64,000 nucleotides of DNA from the NCBI RefSeq assembly GCF_014805685.1, contig NC_060885.1, forward strand, positions 18,714,132 through 18,778,131. Direction: 5' to 3'. The notes beneath the pieces were generated by a model, which ran no database searches, had not been told where the DNA came from, and saw nothing but the letters and a program-made list of their open reading frames with translations. Made by a program: the position numbers and the translations under genes. Positions 34,402 through 45,186 of this stretch are shown here, piece after piece. How positions within the stretch are numbered: the first letter of the stretch is position 1; every line of letters begins with the position of its first letter. The DNA is from Silurus meridionalis. Taxonomy: Eukaryota > Chordata > Actinopteri > Siluriformes > Siluridae.

Positions 34402-35982
34402 CACTCGCAATCAGAAATATTCAACCCCCTCACCTCAATAGACAATAGAGTGATGTTGATGAAAGATAATGAAAATAAATAAAAAAAACACATGAAATAA
34501 CAAACAATATTTATTGATACATTTTTTTGTTATTTTGACAACAGAAGTTGACTTAACTTTGAAGTTCAAATGAAAATTATGTCTTGTAACACATAAGCAG
34601 ATGCAGTATTTTTCAACCCCCAGCTTCAGTACCTTGTGGAGCGCCCTTTAGTTTTTATAACTTCTAACGAGCGTTTTCGATAAGTGCTGACAAGCTTCTT
34701 ACACCTCTCGATTGGAATCTTTGCCCATTCTTCACGTGCAAAAGCCTCTAACTCAGTGATGTTTGACGGCTTCTGTGCTGCAACTGCCTTCTTCAAATCC
34801 CACCAAAGATTTTCAATTGGACTTAAATCTGGTGACTGAGATGCCCACTCCAGGACACTCCAGCATCTTTTTCCCAACCAAGCTTTGGTTGATTTTTTAG
34901 GTGTGCTTGGGATCATTGTCTTGCTGGAAGATCCAATGATCACCAAGATTTAATTTGTCAACAGAAGGCATCACGTTCTTCTTCAAAATGACCTGGTATT
35001 TCTGGGAATCCATGATGCCAGGTACACAATCAAGATTGCCAGTTCCTGCCGCAGAAAAACATCTGTGTGGGATGGTATTCTTCTGGTCATAAGCTTGACC
35101 TTTTGCACGCCAGACATACCGCTGGTCCATATGTCCAAAAAGTTCCAGTTTGGTTTTATCAGTCTATAGAACTGTCTCCCAGAACTCTGTAGTTTTGTCC
35201 AAATTCCTCCTGGCATATTCTAGTCGACTCCTGATGTTCCTTGAGGTCAAGAGTGGAGTGCGTCTTGAGGTCCGGCCATGAAGTCCTTGATTATTCAGTG
35301 CACGTCTTATAGTTGCCACTGAAGCACTTGTACCAGCCTTCATCATGTCATCCTGTAGCTGTCTTGCAGTCACATGGGGGTTTTCCTTAGCTGTCCTGAC
35401 TAAGTTGCTAAGGGCCCTTGATGAAATTGTGAGCTTTCTTCCACGGCCAGACAGGTTTGCAGCTGTTCCATAAGTTTTAAACTTCCTTATAATGCTCACA
35501 ATGGTGTCTTTTGGAATGTTAAATCTTTTGGAAATCTTCTTATACCCAAGGCCCTTCAGATGTGATGAAATAATCTCCTCTCTCAGCTTTTGTGGAAGCT
35601 CCTTTGTCTTTCCCATGATTGCAACTCACCTTGAACACCTTCATGATCGGGGTTTATATATGCATCACAGCTGAAGCAAATGAAGGATCCTTATAGAGTT
35701 CCCAAAGGCTTAATGATGTTTCAGCTCCACTTCAGGCCATAAAAACTTGCAGAAAGCTTTAAAAACAACAATATTATATGGGGGTTGAATAATTGTGACA
35801 TGGCGATCTTAACAAAATATACTCTTACACACAAATAGTACATCATACATTTTCTGTGTTGATTTTATGTATCACTAAACTCATTAAGAAGCCATCCAAA
35901 GCAGAATCCTGCACTTTGAAAAGATTTTTATTTATAAATCCTTAAAACTCTTTAGGGGTTAAATATTTCTGATTGCCAGTGC
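34402..35982 (-). mobile_element. Tc1-like transposon, both ends present, IR/DR type
   Basis: Terminal repeats CACTCGCAATCAGAAATATT (34402) and, inverted, CACTGGCAATCAGAAATATT (near 35981), continuing to ...AACCCC, match over 27 bases with two differences. TA flanks the left end directly and the right end after one extra base. A second, internal motif TTCAACCCCC occurs near 34612 and, inverted, near 35779, so each end has an outer and an inner copy as in IR/DR-type Tc1 elements such as the Sleeping Beauty lineage. It encodes a transposase on the minus strand with few lesions, so the insertion is comparatively recent. Confidence 0.92.
34626..35616 (-). pseudogene. Tc1-like transposase with a premature stop and one frameshift
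   Basis: Start MGKTKELPQKLREEIISSHL at 35616. The N-terminal paired-type helix-turn-helix region continues to about residue 120 (KRFNIPKDTIVSIIRKFKTY; GRGRKLTISSRALSNLVRT). After FWETVL a TAG (35164-35166) stands where the family has the Trp of WSDE. The next residues are TDKTKLELFG, so the first catalytic Asp survives but the following Glu is Lys. The same frame runs on to WIFQQDNDPKHT (second Asp). A frameshift at the A-run near 34900-34945 moves the rest to another frame: WASQSPDLSPIENLWWDLKK (catalytic Glu), ending EVIKTKGRSTRY at 34626. All three acidic residues are thus still encoded, but in a broken frame. Confidence 0.92.
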
Positions 35983-36587
35983 TACAAAATAAAGAGAATA
36001 AACTGTAGGGAATAAATTAATACAATTTCATGGAACAAATATTAGAATTTAGGTTGTAATTGTAGGTCAGTGCTTTTGATAGTGTTTAGACAGCAGAGAA
36101 AGCACTGCTGCCCCAGATGGCTTACCACTGATATATATGATATATATTGTATGGAAGAGTGAAATAGAATATTCGATAAAGATGGTAGGTAAAGATAACT
36201 AAATTCATAGTAGTAAATTCAAAGTGCTTTAACAATGTATTTGTTAAATGCTGTTGTTTTTTCACTGTAAATTCTATTGGTTGCTAAAAAAGTGAAAATA
36301 GATTTTATATTATTGATCTTGCTTGAAGTTATTTTACATCACAACATGCATAGCATCCAATGTCTACTCACATCTAAAGTTATAGCTCTGCATTCAGCAA
36401 AACCTCAGCAAGCAAATCAATGGAAACAAAGACCAGACTGGTGATGGAGGCAGGATATTCACATTACATTGCTGGGCAATTGGAGACTGTTTTCTTTTCT
36501 GATCTAGCAACTCTCCAAACAGGATAAATAAAGAAAACAGAGAGTGGGCTTAGTTAATCAGTAAAAAAAGAACTAAAAAAAAGGCCC

Positions 36588-36702
<115 letters not shown>

Positions 36703-36734
36703 AGTAAATTATTTAAGATGTTGGTTTTGTTTTT

Positions 36735-36865
36735 TATTGTTGCCCCTAACCCGGATGATTTACAACTGACCAGATGAGGGTTAAGGGCCAGCTGTGGGAG
36801 CTTGAAGGTACCGGTATGAACCTTCTGATCCAGAGGCCACTAAGCTACCACCTCTCCACATTTTA
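36735..36865 (-). repeat. SINE-like fragment
   Basis: GAGGGTTAAGGGCC, GTGGGAGCTTGAAGGTACCG, TATGAACCTTCTGATCC, GGCCACTAAGCTACCACCTC match in order a common teleost repeat with a B-box-like 'ggtt-gaacc' element. It is degraded; family and exact ends are uncertain. Confidence 0.5.
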
Positions 36866-37821
36866 CAGATGTTAGATTAGTGGGATACAATTAGGAACTT
36901 TAACAAAGATTTAGCAGTATCAATAGATTGCAAAAGGTGCTAAAGATCTAGACCATCACTTTTAATAGGTGATTTGCCTCAGGGAAACCTCTGTTACTTT
37001 CTTTCATTCTGTTAGTCAGAATAATATCAGCAACTTCTAGCTGTCTATTTCTTGGCCTTACACATGTGGAAAAATATTTGTTACTTTAAAAGGCACTGCT
37101 ATTGCTAAGACAATAAATTAACTTGGGTATGAACCTATATCAGAATATTGGAGATTATTCTTGCAGTAGTTTATTTGGGAAGGGCACCAGGTTTAGTCTG
37201 GAGATCTAAAAATTATTTAGCTTTTATTTTCCCAACTGTTGGGTAAAACTTTCATTAGTCATAATTTGTATGCACAAGAATTACTCTATTCATTACAGAA
37301 TGAAAATATACATATAAGGCATACAAATACACAGTCGCATACAAATATTGTTTTTATATTCAACATTACCCATGAGTGTGGCTTAACCTGTGTTCTCTAT
37401 TAAGATTTGTATTTTTTTCCTCGTTGTTTGGGGTCACTGTGAACGATTAACTTGTGAAAATTATCATACAAAATTTTATTAAACCATTTTTCTTGCTTAA
37501 ATGTATATTTCCATTCATCCTGAGTTACTTAATTGATAAAATAATTTTAAAAAGTGTATTATTAACACATTAATAATTTCTTAATTAACACATATTTACA
37601 TAATATAGCTGTTCTATATATGCTATTAAAGAAATAGAATTATCTGTTTTATGTGAGAAAAACCACAGACACAAATATTTTTTTAATCTAAAATTGTAAA
37701 TTACTTATGTTTGGGGGTCAATCTTTTGATCACACACTAACCAAATAATTACTTAAACGACAATGTCTTGAATGGCTATATTGATAAGAGCTTTATTCGC
37801 TTTCGAAACTATACTCCATAT

Positions 37822-38061
37822 CAGCGGTCCCCAACCTTTTTTGCGCCACAGACCAGATTAATGTCAGACAATATTTTCACAGACTGCCCTTTAAGGTGTG
37901 GTGGATAAATACAACAAAATAAAATGATACGACCGGCAAAAAACTGGCATTTTAAAAATATAATAATAAACGTGAATCCACTGTGTTGTTTTTTGTTCAT
38001 TTTGCTAGCTTGGGGGTTTCAATTAAGGGGTAATATATTTTGTGTTACCAGCCGGAGCAGC
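37822..38061 (+). mobile_element. hAT-type transposon left part
   Basis: CAGCGGTCCCCAACCTTTTT, TAATGTCAGACAATATTTTC, GATACGACCGGCA, CACTGTGTTGTTTTTTGTTC and GTGTTACCAGCCGGAGCAGC. The first 100 bases match 19471-19567 and the later part matches 28585-28931 inverted, so all three are one family. It is joined at about 38061 to DIRS sequence on the minus strand. Confidence 0.75.
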
Positions 38062-38290
38062 TGGTTCCGTTTCTCCTGGTCTGGGGCCTGAAAAGGAGGA
38101 GGATAGAATGCCTGGAGCCTAACAGGTCATGGGATAACCAAGGGCAGCTTGAGGATGTAACCTGTTCTGGGGTACAAGAAGGCACTGGCCATGAGTGGAG
38201 TAAACTCCAGAAAAGTGGAGGCCACTGAGAGGGCCTGTAGATCTCCTATCCTCTTAAGAGAGCAAATAGCCAGGAGGAACAGTTAACTGT
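38062..38290 (-). pseudogene. DIRS tyrosine recombinase fragment
   Basis: Minus frames read FLLAICSLKRIGDLQALSVA, STFLEFTPLMASAF then YPRTGYILKLP, RLQAFYPPPFQAPDQEKRNQ. The RIGDLQALS helix contains the first catalytic Arg region of DIRS recombinases. The C-terminal R-H-R-Y box is absent because the sequence ends at the hAT junction. DIRS elements use this enzyme instead of a DDE integrase to insert a circular DNA copy. Confidence 0.65.
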
Positions 38291-38299
38291 GAGGTGCCT

Positions 38300-38740
38300 T
38301 CAAAAAGCACCGACCAATGGCTCGAAAAGGGGCTTGGATAGAATCTTCCAGGGAGGGTGCTCAAGAAGGGCTATAGCATCCAGCCGTAGAGGAGCTGGAG
38401 GAGTAAGGTAGAACCAGAGGGGACAGTGCGACGTCTCTTGGCCGTGAACAGGTCTATTTGAACACTCCCCACCGGAGGTTCTGGCATGCCAGCCTGTACA
38501 GGAGGCGTGAGCACAGACCTGGTTGATGTACGAGACCACCAAAGTGTGGTCCAAATGAATCAACATGTGGAGACCTCTGAGGTCCGGGAGGAAATGCTTC
38601 AATGCTAGAAGCATGGCCAGCATTTCTAGATTTCAATTGATATGCCAGAGCAGATGGGGCCCTTCCAATAGACCTTGGGCAGAGAGGTCACACATGACTG
38701 CTCTCCACCCTGTGAAAGACACATCCGCTGTAAGCGTTAA
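38300..38740 (-). pseudogene. DIRS RNase H domain relic
   Basis: Minus frame: ADVSFTGWRAVMCDLSAQGL, then LEGPHLLWHIN, a TGA, NLEMLAMLLALKHFLPDLRG and HTLVVSYINQVCAHA. The D-S-x-GWGAV start, the E-A-x-LALKHF helix and the D-x-VVSYIN strand are the RNase H core of DIRS elements. Changes such as GWR for GWG and an in-frame stop show decay. RNase H would remove the RNA template during reverse transcription. Confidence 0.75.
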
Positions 38741-39460
38741 GCAAAAATCAGGATCTCCCACCACGGGGCCCTAAGATAGGAACCTGGGATCTTTCCAAAC
38801 ATCTAAGACACGTAGGGCTTGTCACTTGACCTTAATAGTAGGAAGGGGATTGCCCCTCCATGAGAACCCTTGGGTCCTGAGCCACCAGTGAAGGGGTCTC
38901 ATGTGCAGGAGGCAAAGTGGAATCACAGTGGATGCTGCTGCCGTAAGCAGTCTCTGGAACTGCTTGACAGTGAGTGACTGCCCTTCTCTGACTCTCCTGA
39001 CAGCCATAAGTCCTCGGATCTGATCTGAGACACGACCTGCTTGAGGGTCAGCATCTCATCTCAGAGTCTCATTAGTGAGCAGTTCCCAGACTCTCTGTCT
39101 GATGGAGAGACCACCTCAATATACTTCTTCCTCAGTAGAGCATTTACTTCTTGTTCCATGACCATAGCCTGCTCAGTTCCCACCAGGGTAAGACACACCC
39201 CGTTAAACCGGGGCAGAAGAGACCCAAACTGAATCGTGTGACCTCTGTCTACAGTCTGCAGGACAAACTTCTAAGGCTGCCAGGTAGTCCCCTAATGGTA
39301 TCAGTCTCTCGAGACTGACCTCTGGTACGCCTAGAGCCAGGGCTACGCCTTGGTGCAGCTCTGGGGGCCTGAAAGAAGGCAGTGAGCTCTCCAGGTCCGC
39401 TATGGAGGCCGTGTGAAAACCGGGGAGGGTGCTTGGAGCTGGCTGTGCCCTGAAGCACAT
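38740..39460 (-). pseudogene. DIRS reverse transcriptase with its catalytic palm deleted
   Basis: Read minus: a leader with ESSLPSFRPPELHQGV and LGDYLAALEVCPADC; QFGSLLPRFNGVCLTLVGTE then QAMVMEQEVNALLRKKYIEV, the RT entry; then VSPSDRESG; then, after a break, MLTLKQVVSQIRSED. The following sequence is MAVRRVREGQSLTVKQFQRL, with AASTVIPLCLLHMRPLHWWL, RTQGFSWRGNPLPTIKV (the region after the palm). The segment with the YIDD-type active site, normally between QIRSED and the RVREG block, is missing, so a deletion at about 39023-39030 has removed the catalytic core. Confidence 0.8.
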
Positions 39461-39464
39461 TTTA

Positions 39465-42000
39465 TGTTTCTGAAAGGGAACTAACTATAATGTCTAACAT
39501 TGATAAAACTGATTGATTGAAACTGAAACAAATGTATATTAAACCACTATTGTGTAATCAAAATGGAAGTGGAAAATAATTTAGATTTCTTGTGGTCTTG
39601 CATTGTACATGACGTCTTCCATCATGACTTTTCTATCAAAACGTCTCCCAAATTGAGCCCAGCCTATCATCAGTAACAGTGATGACTCCCAATGTTCAAT
39701 CCATTTTCTCAGCATACCACAGCTCTCTCCTGGTCCCACTTTTTGGTGATCTTACACTTTTATATGCTTTCTCTCACATTGCTGCAGCAAAACTCATGTT
39801 TTTGATCATTGGTGCTCTAGCAATTTTACAACTAAATGGAACAGATATTCAGAAGTGCACAGCCCTCTACAACCAATTAGTATTGTTTACCAATTAAGGG
39901 GAAATTCTATACCTATAAAAGTATAGAAATGTCTCTTACAAAACAGCAAAACAGTTCTAAGTAGACCAAATCTTTCCTATTACAAATTTCTGGAGCAAAA
40001 TGTCTGCCTGTACTATATAATTACCTGCAAAATGAGACTAATCATCAGATAGAAGTAAACAGCATGTGCTCTTGTTAGAGACAGTTTGGTCATTCATCAG
40101 GATATGTTTTTTCACAGCTCTCTGAGTCAGCACATCATTTACCTGTAATAAACACAATATTATGAGGAGTTGTCCACTCTGCTAAACATGTGTCTGGTTT
40201 TTTTTGTGTGTGTGTTTCAAGATATTGCAGATCTTCAAGAAAGTGAAGAAGGGTATTACATTCACCAATCCTAAAAAGTAGTAATGAATTGTATTGCAGT
40301 GGTAAATATCTGCTCTAGTGATTAATGATCAGCTACAAAAAAGGTCATGAAATGTAATTTGCAATAATTACTGCACTTAACATAATGGCTTTGCCTCTAA
40401 ATGAGCATAAAGTGCTTAATAATGAAGCACAGTGGTTTAAAGAGCCAACAATGCAGTATTATGGACCAAAAGGAACAAGTGGGTTTGAAATTCATGAGAA
40501 ATTAAAGTGAAATGGAGACACCAAAAACTTTCCCAAATAAAGGGAGGGAAGAAAGCAGTTATTACTTCTGTCATCTTACCACTCAAAGTCAGCTTCTCAG
40601 TTAGATCTGGATAATACATTTTAAATTTAATTTACTTTAACACAAAAGTTCAAAGTGAGAATCACCCCATGCATGAAACTCACGCACTGCTGTCTGAATA
40701 GAGTCATTGTAGAGTTGTATATGAAGTTATACCTGGTGTATTTTACATAGTGGACAATATTAACTCACTACACACAGGTCCATCATGTCTGAATACAGCT
40801 CCTTATGATTAACGCAAAACTGTTGTAGTAAAGATTGCAAAAGCAAAATCTCAAATTAAAATCTTATTTGGTGCATCACTGGGAGCAGGAAAGGTAAGCA
40901 ATGCAGCTGGGGACCTTAATAATTTATTGGTATGTTAATGGATTCATTGTATTTTAATGTAACACAAAGAAGACAAACATAAACTTATCGGGAAGTAGGA
41001 TTTTGAAGCAAAATAAAAGTCATGGACTAGAAATCATAATATTATTAAAAACAAACAACAATTAGGCGACAAGGAGCAAAATGCAAGAGACGACCAAAAT
41101 ATTTATGCTCATTATTTAATACATAATAAGGGTGCAAACACTCATGAGACATGATCTGGTGAGGTGCAGTGGATGGTAAATATAAATTTGAAATGGTGGG
41201 AAATGTAGTCATGCACTGATCAGGAAATGCTCTAAGCAAAATTAGATTGCCTTCATGCATGTTGTAGCATGTCAATTAAATAAAATGTAACATCACTATC
41301 TAGGCAAATTACTTCTAGGAATATAAGGAATTGGGCAGTAGAAACAGTTATTCTGCGTTTTACAAGGAGAGATTATTTACGGGCGAGTGACCAGCTGCAT
41401 ACAAATAGCAGCAGGTATTGACAGTGAAACAGTCCTTTAAAATCAGACGGGATGAGAACACTTCCTTCTTCCACATCCTAAAAGTGTTTTTTTTTTTTTA
41501 TTTAGATCAGGTAACTGACTCATTTTCATATTGATGAAACTGTATTGAGACGTCTTTGTGACAATATTTATTTTAAGAGCCTATGCCCACTACAGCCTCA
41601 GCTTTCTGTTCCTTTCTGACAGAAGTGTAACCTGATGGTCTTCTGCTTCTATAGACCATCTGCTTTAGTGTTTTAAGTGTCATCACAGAAGTTGAGTGGT
41701 TATCAGAGTTACTGTAGCCATTTTTTGTAAGCTCCAGCAAGTCTGACCATTATCTGTTGATCTCTCTCAAAGCATTTCTGTACTTTGCTGCTGTTCACTG
41801 GATATTTTTCCTGAGTAAACTTGTGAATAAAAATCATGTCAGTAGACAGTAATTTATTTAAAAAAAAAAAACACCCCATGCCATGGTCTAAATCACTGAA
41901 TCACAAATTTCTTCGAATAGGTGAAGTGAACATTAGTTGAAGCTACTGGCCTATATGATTATATGCACAGCATTGTTGCCACATGCTTGGCTCATTACAT
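39465..42000. other. No gene seen
   Basis: Unique AT-rich sequence. A 72-codon hydrophobic frame at 39679-39897 (LLVPLFGDLTLLYAFSHIAA) is not recognised and is probably chance. Confidence 0.5.
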
Positions 42001-42004
42001 AACT

Positions 42005-42556
42005 GAATGAATGTAATTAGTGAAAACAGGAGAAACCACAAGGCTAGGGAAAACTCGGGAGAGCAGAAAAGCCAGGAGCCAGAGAAGACAGGAGACTTGG
42101 GAAAACTCGGGAGAACAGAGAAGACAGGAGAAGCTATGAGATACCAGGAGACTGGGAAAAACAGGAGAAACCAGGAGGATAGGGAAAACTCAAAAAAACA
42201 ACAGACAAAGAAATTAAACAAAACAAAACAAACCCACACATATCCAATTTCAAATGCAGGTATCAAGACAGACAAATACCAAGACCAAAATCAAGAAAGA
42301 AGATACCACAACAAACATAACATCAACTGCAATGACAACTGTACTGCAACAAAAGTGAAGACAAATATAATGAACCAAGAAAGGGCAAGGCAAAAGGGGC
42401 AACTTAAATAGACAGCATTAACAAGGAGCAGGTGGGAGATATTAAACAGTTAGGGGCTAGGGAGTAGGGGATAAGGGAGTAGGGGATAGGGGCCCAGTGG
42501 TGGCATCTGGTGGCCAAGGCAAAAACAATCACAAAGAAATGTCCAGACTGTGACAT
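42005..42556 (-). repeat. LTR-like interspersed repeat, purine-rich on plus strand
   Basis: Read minus it starts TGTCACAGTCTGGACATTTC, passes CCACCAGATGCCACCACTGG, a C-rich (CCCCTAYTCCCTTATCCC) stretch and long T/G-rich text, and ends in CTCCTGTCTTCTC-type repeats. The TGTCA start, the 'gccaccagatg' phrase and the length suggest a solo LTR or the terminus of a fish LTR element. I found no matching partner or target duplication, so the identity is tentative. A 134-codon plus-strand frame across it is a by-product of its composition. Confidence 0.4.
42453..42493 (+). repeat. G-rich tandem tract, G-quadruplex candidate
   Basis: Six runs of 3-4 G separated by 3-5 bases, in two copies of a ~15-base unit (GGGGATAAGGGAGTA). 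Confidence 0.8.
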
Positions 42557-42559
42557 GAC

Positions 42560-43133
42560 ATATATATACATACATACATATCAAAAAGCTTAGTAATGCA
42601 AAGAGTGATAGTGGGCAGAACTTCACAAAAATAGTTCAGTATCTCAGCAGCATGAAGAAAATGTTAAAGGAGTACACTACACAAGCCCTTTTCAGTATGC
42701 ACAATAATTCACAATTATTGTGAAATGTGTAAATGCACCCACAAAATGTCAGCTAATGAATGACAAACATTCATTCAGGACAAACATAAACATCTTATTA
42801 CCCTCACAAATATTTGATAAAGTTTACTTTATTATAAATGTTTATCCATGCCCTTTCCTAAAACGAATTGAAGAGGAAGGCAAAGCAGGTTGAACCTCAC
42901 CAGTACTCCAATAATATGTTATACACTTTTACAGAGAATGTGCAATGCTTGCATTGCATTCCTGTTGCTTTAGCTTGCCAAAACTATGTCCCTTGTTAAA
43001 TTGATTCGAGTGTGCTTTTTTCTGTAAAGTACCATTCAGGAATGAACTCCAAACAGCATGGCTGGAAGCCAACTGTTTTAGACTTTTTATTATTCTTTTC
43101 ATTTCTGAAAGCATTTGGGAAAGTTTTTGTTTG

Positions 43134-43189
<56 letters not shown>

Positions 43190-43282
43190 CTCTGTCTGTC
43201 TCTTTGAATCATTCATTCACGCTCTCACCACCCACAAGCTTATTGACTTATTGGAGCTTATTGACAATAATGAGATATCAAG
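42560..43282. other. No gene seen; (CT)n tract
   Basis: Unique sequence with a (CT)n microsatellite at 43136-43186. Confidence 0.55.
43136..43186. repeat. (CT)n microsatellite
   Basis: About 25 CT units. It lies about 100 bases left of the MITE. Confidence 0.97.
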
Positions 43283-43284
43283 TA

Positions 43285-43897
43285 CAGTAAAACCCCGTTG
43301 TATGAGCATAATTCGTTCTTGAAAATTGCTCGTAGGTCCATTTGCTCGTACGTTCGAACTGATTTTCACCATAGGAATGAATGTAAGAGTGATTTAATCC
43401 GTTCCGAGACCTTATTCGATCGCTTATTTCTGCACTTAAAAAGTATTTGTAGCCTATTTTAACAAACAAATACACCGCAAATTACCGTAATTTAAACATA
43501 ATATAACACTTACTCATGTGGTAGTGGTTGATTGCGAGTGTGAGACGCGCACCACGCTCATAACCTCCTCGGTTTCCATGGTAATTCTATTTACTTTCGT
43601 TTTCCCAGCACCATCACTGATTTTCTTGGGAGACATTTTTTAAGATTTCTAGTGAAATAAAAATATAAAACTAAAAAAAAGTTAAGTTTTTGCTGCACTG
43701 AACAAAGAGAGCGTCCAAGTGATACGTCATCAACTCAGCGACTGATGCGACCCTCCACAGAAAACGGGGAACCGGCGACGTGGGTTTGCTCGTGCAGTCG
43801 AAATTTGCTTGTGAAACAGGGTAAGATTTTGCGAGCGAGTTTGCTCGTATCTCCGTTTGCTCGTACAATAGGTTGCTCATACAACGAGGTTTCACTG
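43285..43897. mobile_element. pogo/Tigger-like MITE, 613 bp, with GCTCGTA motifs
   Basis: The 24-base terminal inverted repeats begin CAGTAAAACCCCGTTGTATG on the left and CAGTGAAACCTCGTTGTATG on the inverted right. They differ at two positions and are flanked by TA on both sides (43283-43284 and 43898-43899). It has no transposase. Several TTTGCTCGTA or TTGCTYGTR copies lie near both ends in the same orientation. CAGTRAAACC...TATGAGCA termini with TA duplications fit the pogo/Tigger group. Confidence 0.85.
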
Positions 43898-44207
43898 TAC
43901 ATAAATCAATGCCAGGCCACCTAATAGGCCAGATAAACGGATTTGATAGGAAAGCCCTCATGTGACTTTTCTTTTTTCAGTTTTTAAAAGTGATTGCCAA
44001 TTATTTGCTTGTTGTGCATTCATCATGTTGTCAATAATTGTGTGGCCACTTAACCACTGAATTATGTGCCAGTTACCTGACTTGGCTACCCTAGGGCTTT
44101 TTTAAGTTTTTGTTTGAGTAAATAAATTACCTGCTATTCACATAAATCATAGTAGCAACAAAAGTAACAAAAATGTAAACTATGTTGTACTATATTTGAG
44201 TAGAATC

Positions 44208-44209
44208 GA

Positions 44210-44273
<64 letters not shown>

Positions 44274-44274
44274 A
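44208..44274. repeat. (GAAA)n microsatellite
   Basis: About 16 uninterrupted GAAA units. Confidence 0.97.
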
Positions 44275-44869
44275 CATACTGTATATATATATATGGCCTT
44301 CAGTACTTGCTGCCTTTACAGAATAGCAATTAATACCCACTGATTAATCCAGGATAGAGACCATTCTTGTTTACTTTTCTTTTTTGTTTCCTTTCCTATC
44401 TATGTCTAGTCGCTTTATTACGCTTTTAGTAATTATTTCTCAATTTTCTCACAGATGACTTACCCTGACACTATTACCTTCAGAATGTTTTCCAAAGGCA
44501 GACAATGAGTAAGCCTCTGTGCTTGTCTTGTCCAACCCTGAGAGACAAGCCAATTACTTTGATTAGGACAAACGTGGTGCTAGAATTTGATTAAGTACAG
44601 CACGTTGCCCTTTCAAGGACTCCCGAAAGCTTATTCTGTTGCAGCAGTGTCAGCTCTGCACTCAGACAACACAGTCATAGCTCTCATACAAAGAGAAGCT
44701 ATTGATCATTACACATTTAGTCACTAATTTTGTATGTTTCAGAAGTAATCACTGATATAAAATATGTGCAGTAGCTACCATTAACATGAAATCTTTGATG
44801 AAGCTGGTCCATATGAGATATTTACTCCAACACTCATTCTTCCTTTTGACACATTGCATACATCCCATG

Positions 44870-44900
<31 letters not shown>

Positions 44901-45144
44901 TTTCACATGCTCATTAATACATTAATACATTAATACATGTACTACATAATACATTAAGAGCAATGTAGCCCACATACTGACATGTTTCTGGTAGAGGGAT
45001 TTACAGAATCTACAAGGACACTAGAAATTACTGCAAAGCAACTCTACACAGACAATAACCTCATCTTAAATTCAGCTGGCAGCTTGAATTAATTTAATTG
45101 AGAAAACAAACGAAATCCAATTAATTTAATAAGCCTGCTGCATT

Positions 45145-45146
45145 TA

Positions 45147-45185
<39 letters not shown>

Positions 45186-45186
45186 A
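45145..45186. repeat. (AAAT)n microsatellite
   Basis: About 10 AAAT units. Confidence 0.95.

Larger units (their letters stand above)
38062..39460 (-). mobile_element. DIRS-like tyrosine-recombinase retrotransposon remnant
   Basis: Read minus from 39460: RT entry, RT thumb, RNase H, then part of the tyrosine recombinase, the DIRS order. The domains are detailed in the pseudogene entries. GC content is well above that of the surroundings. Neither terminal repeat is seen; both ends look truncated (at the hAT junction on the left and at GAAGCACAT on the right). Confidence 0.82.

Noticed and set aside
39679..39897. 72-codon hydrophobic frame resembling a membrane peptide
   Set aside because: No recognised family, no splice or transcript context; short enough to be chance.
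42007..42411. 134-codon Lys/Glu/Asn-rich plus-strand frame
   Set aside because: Arises from the purine-rich tract of an LTR-like repeat; the peptide just reflects the GAA/CAGGAG repeats.
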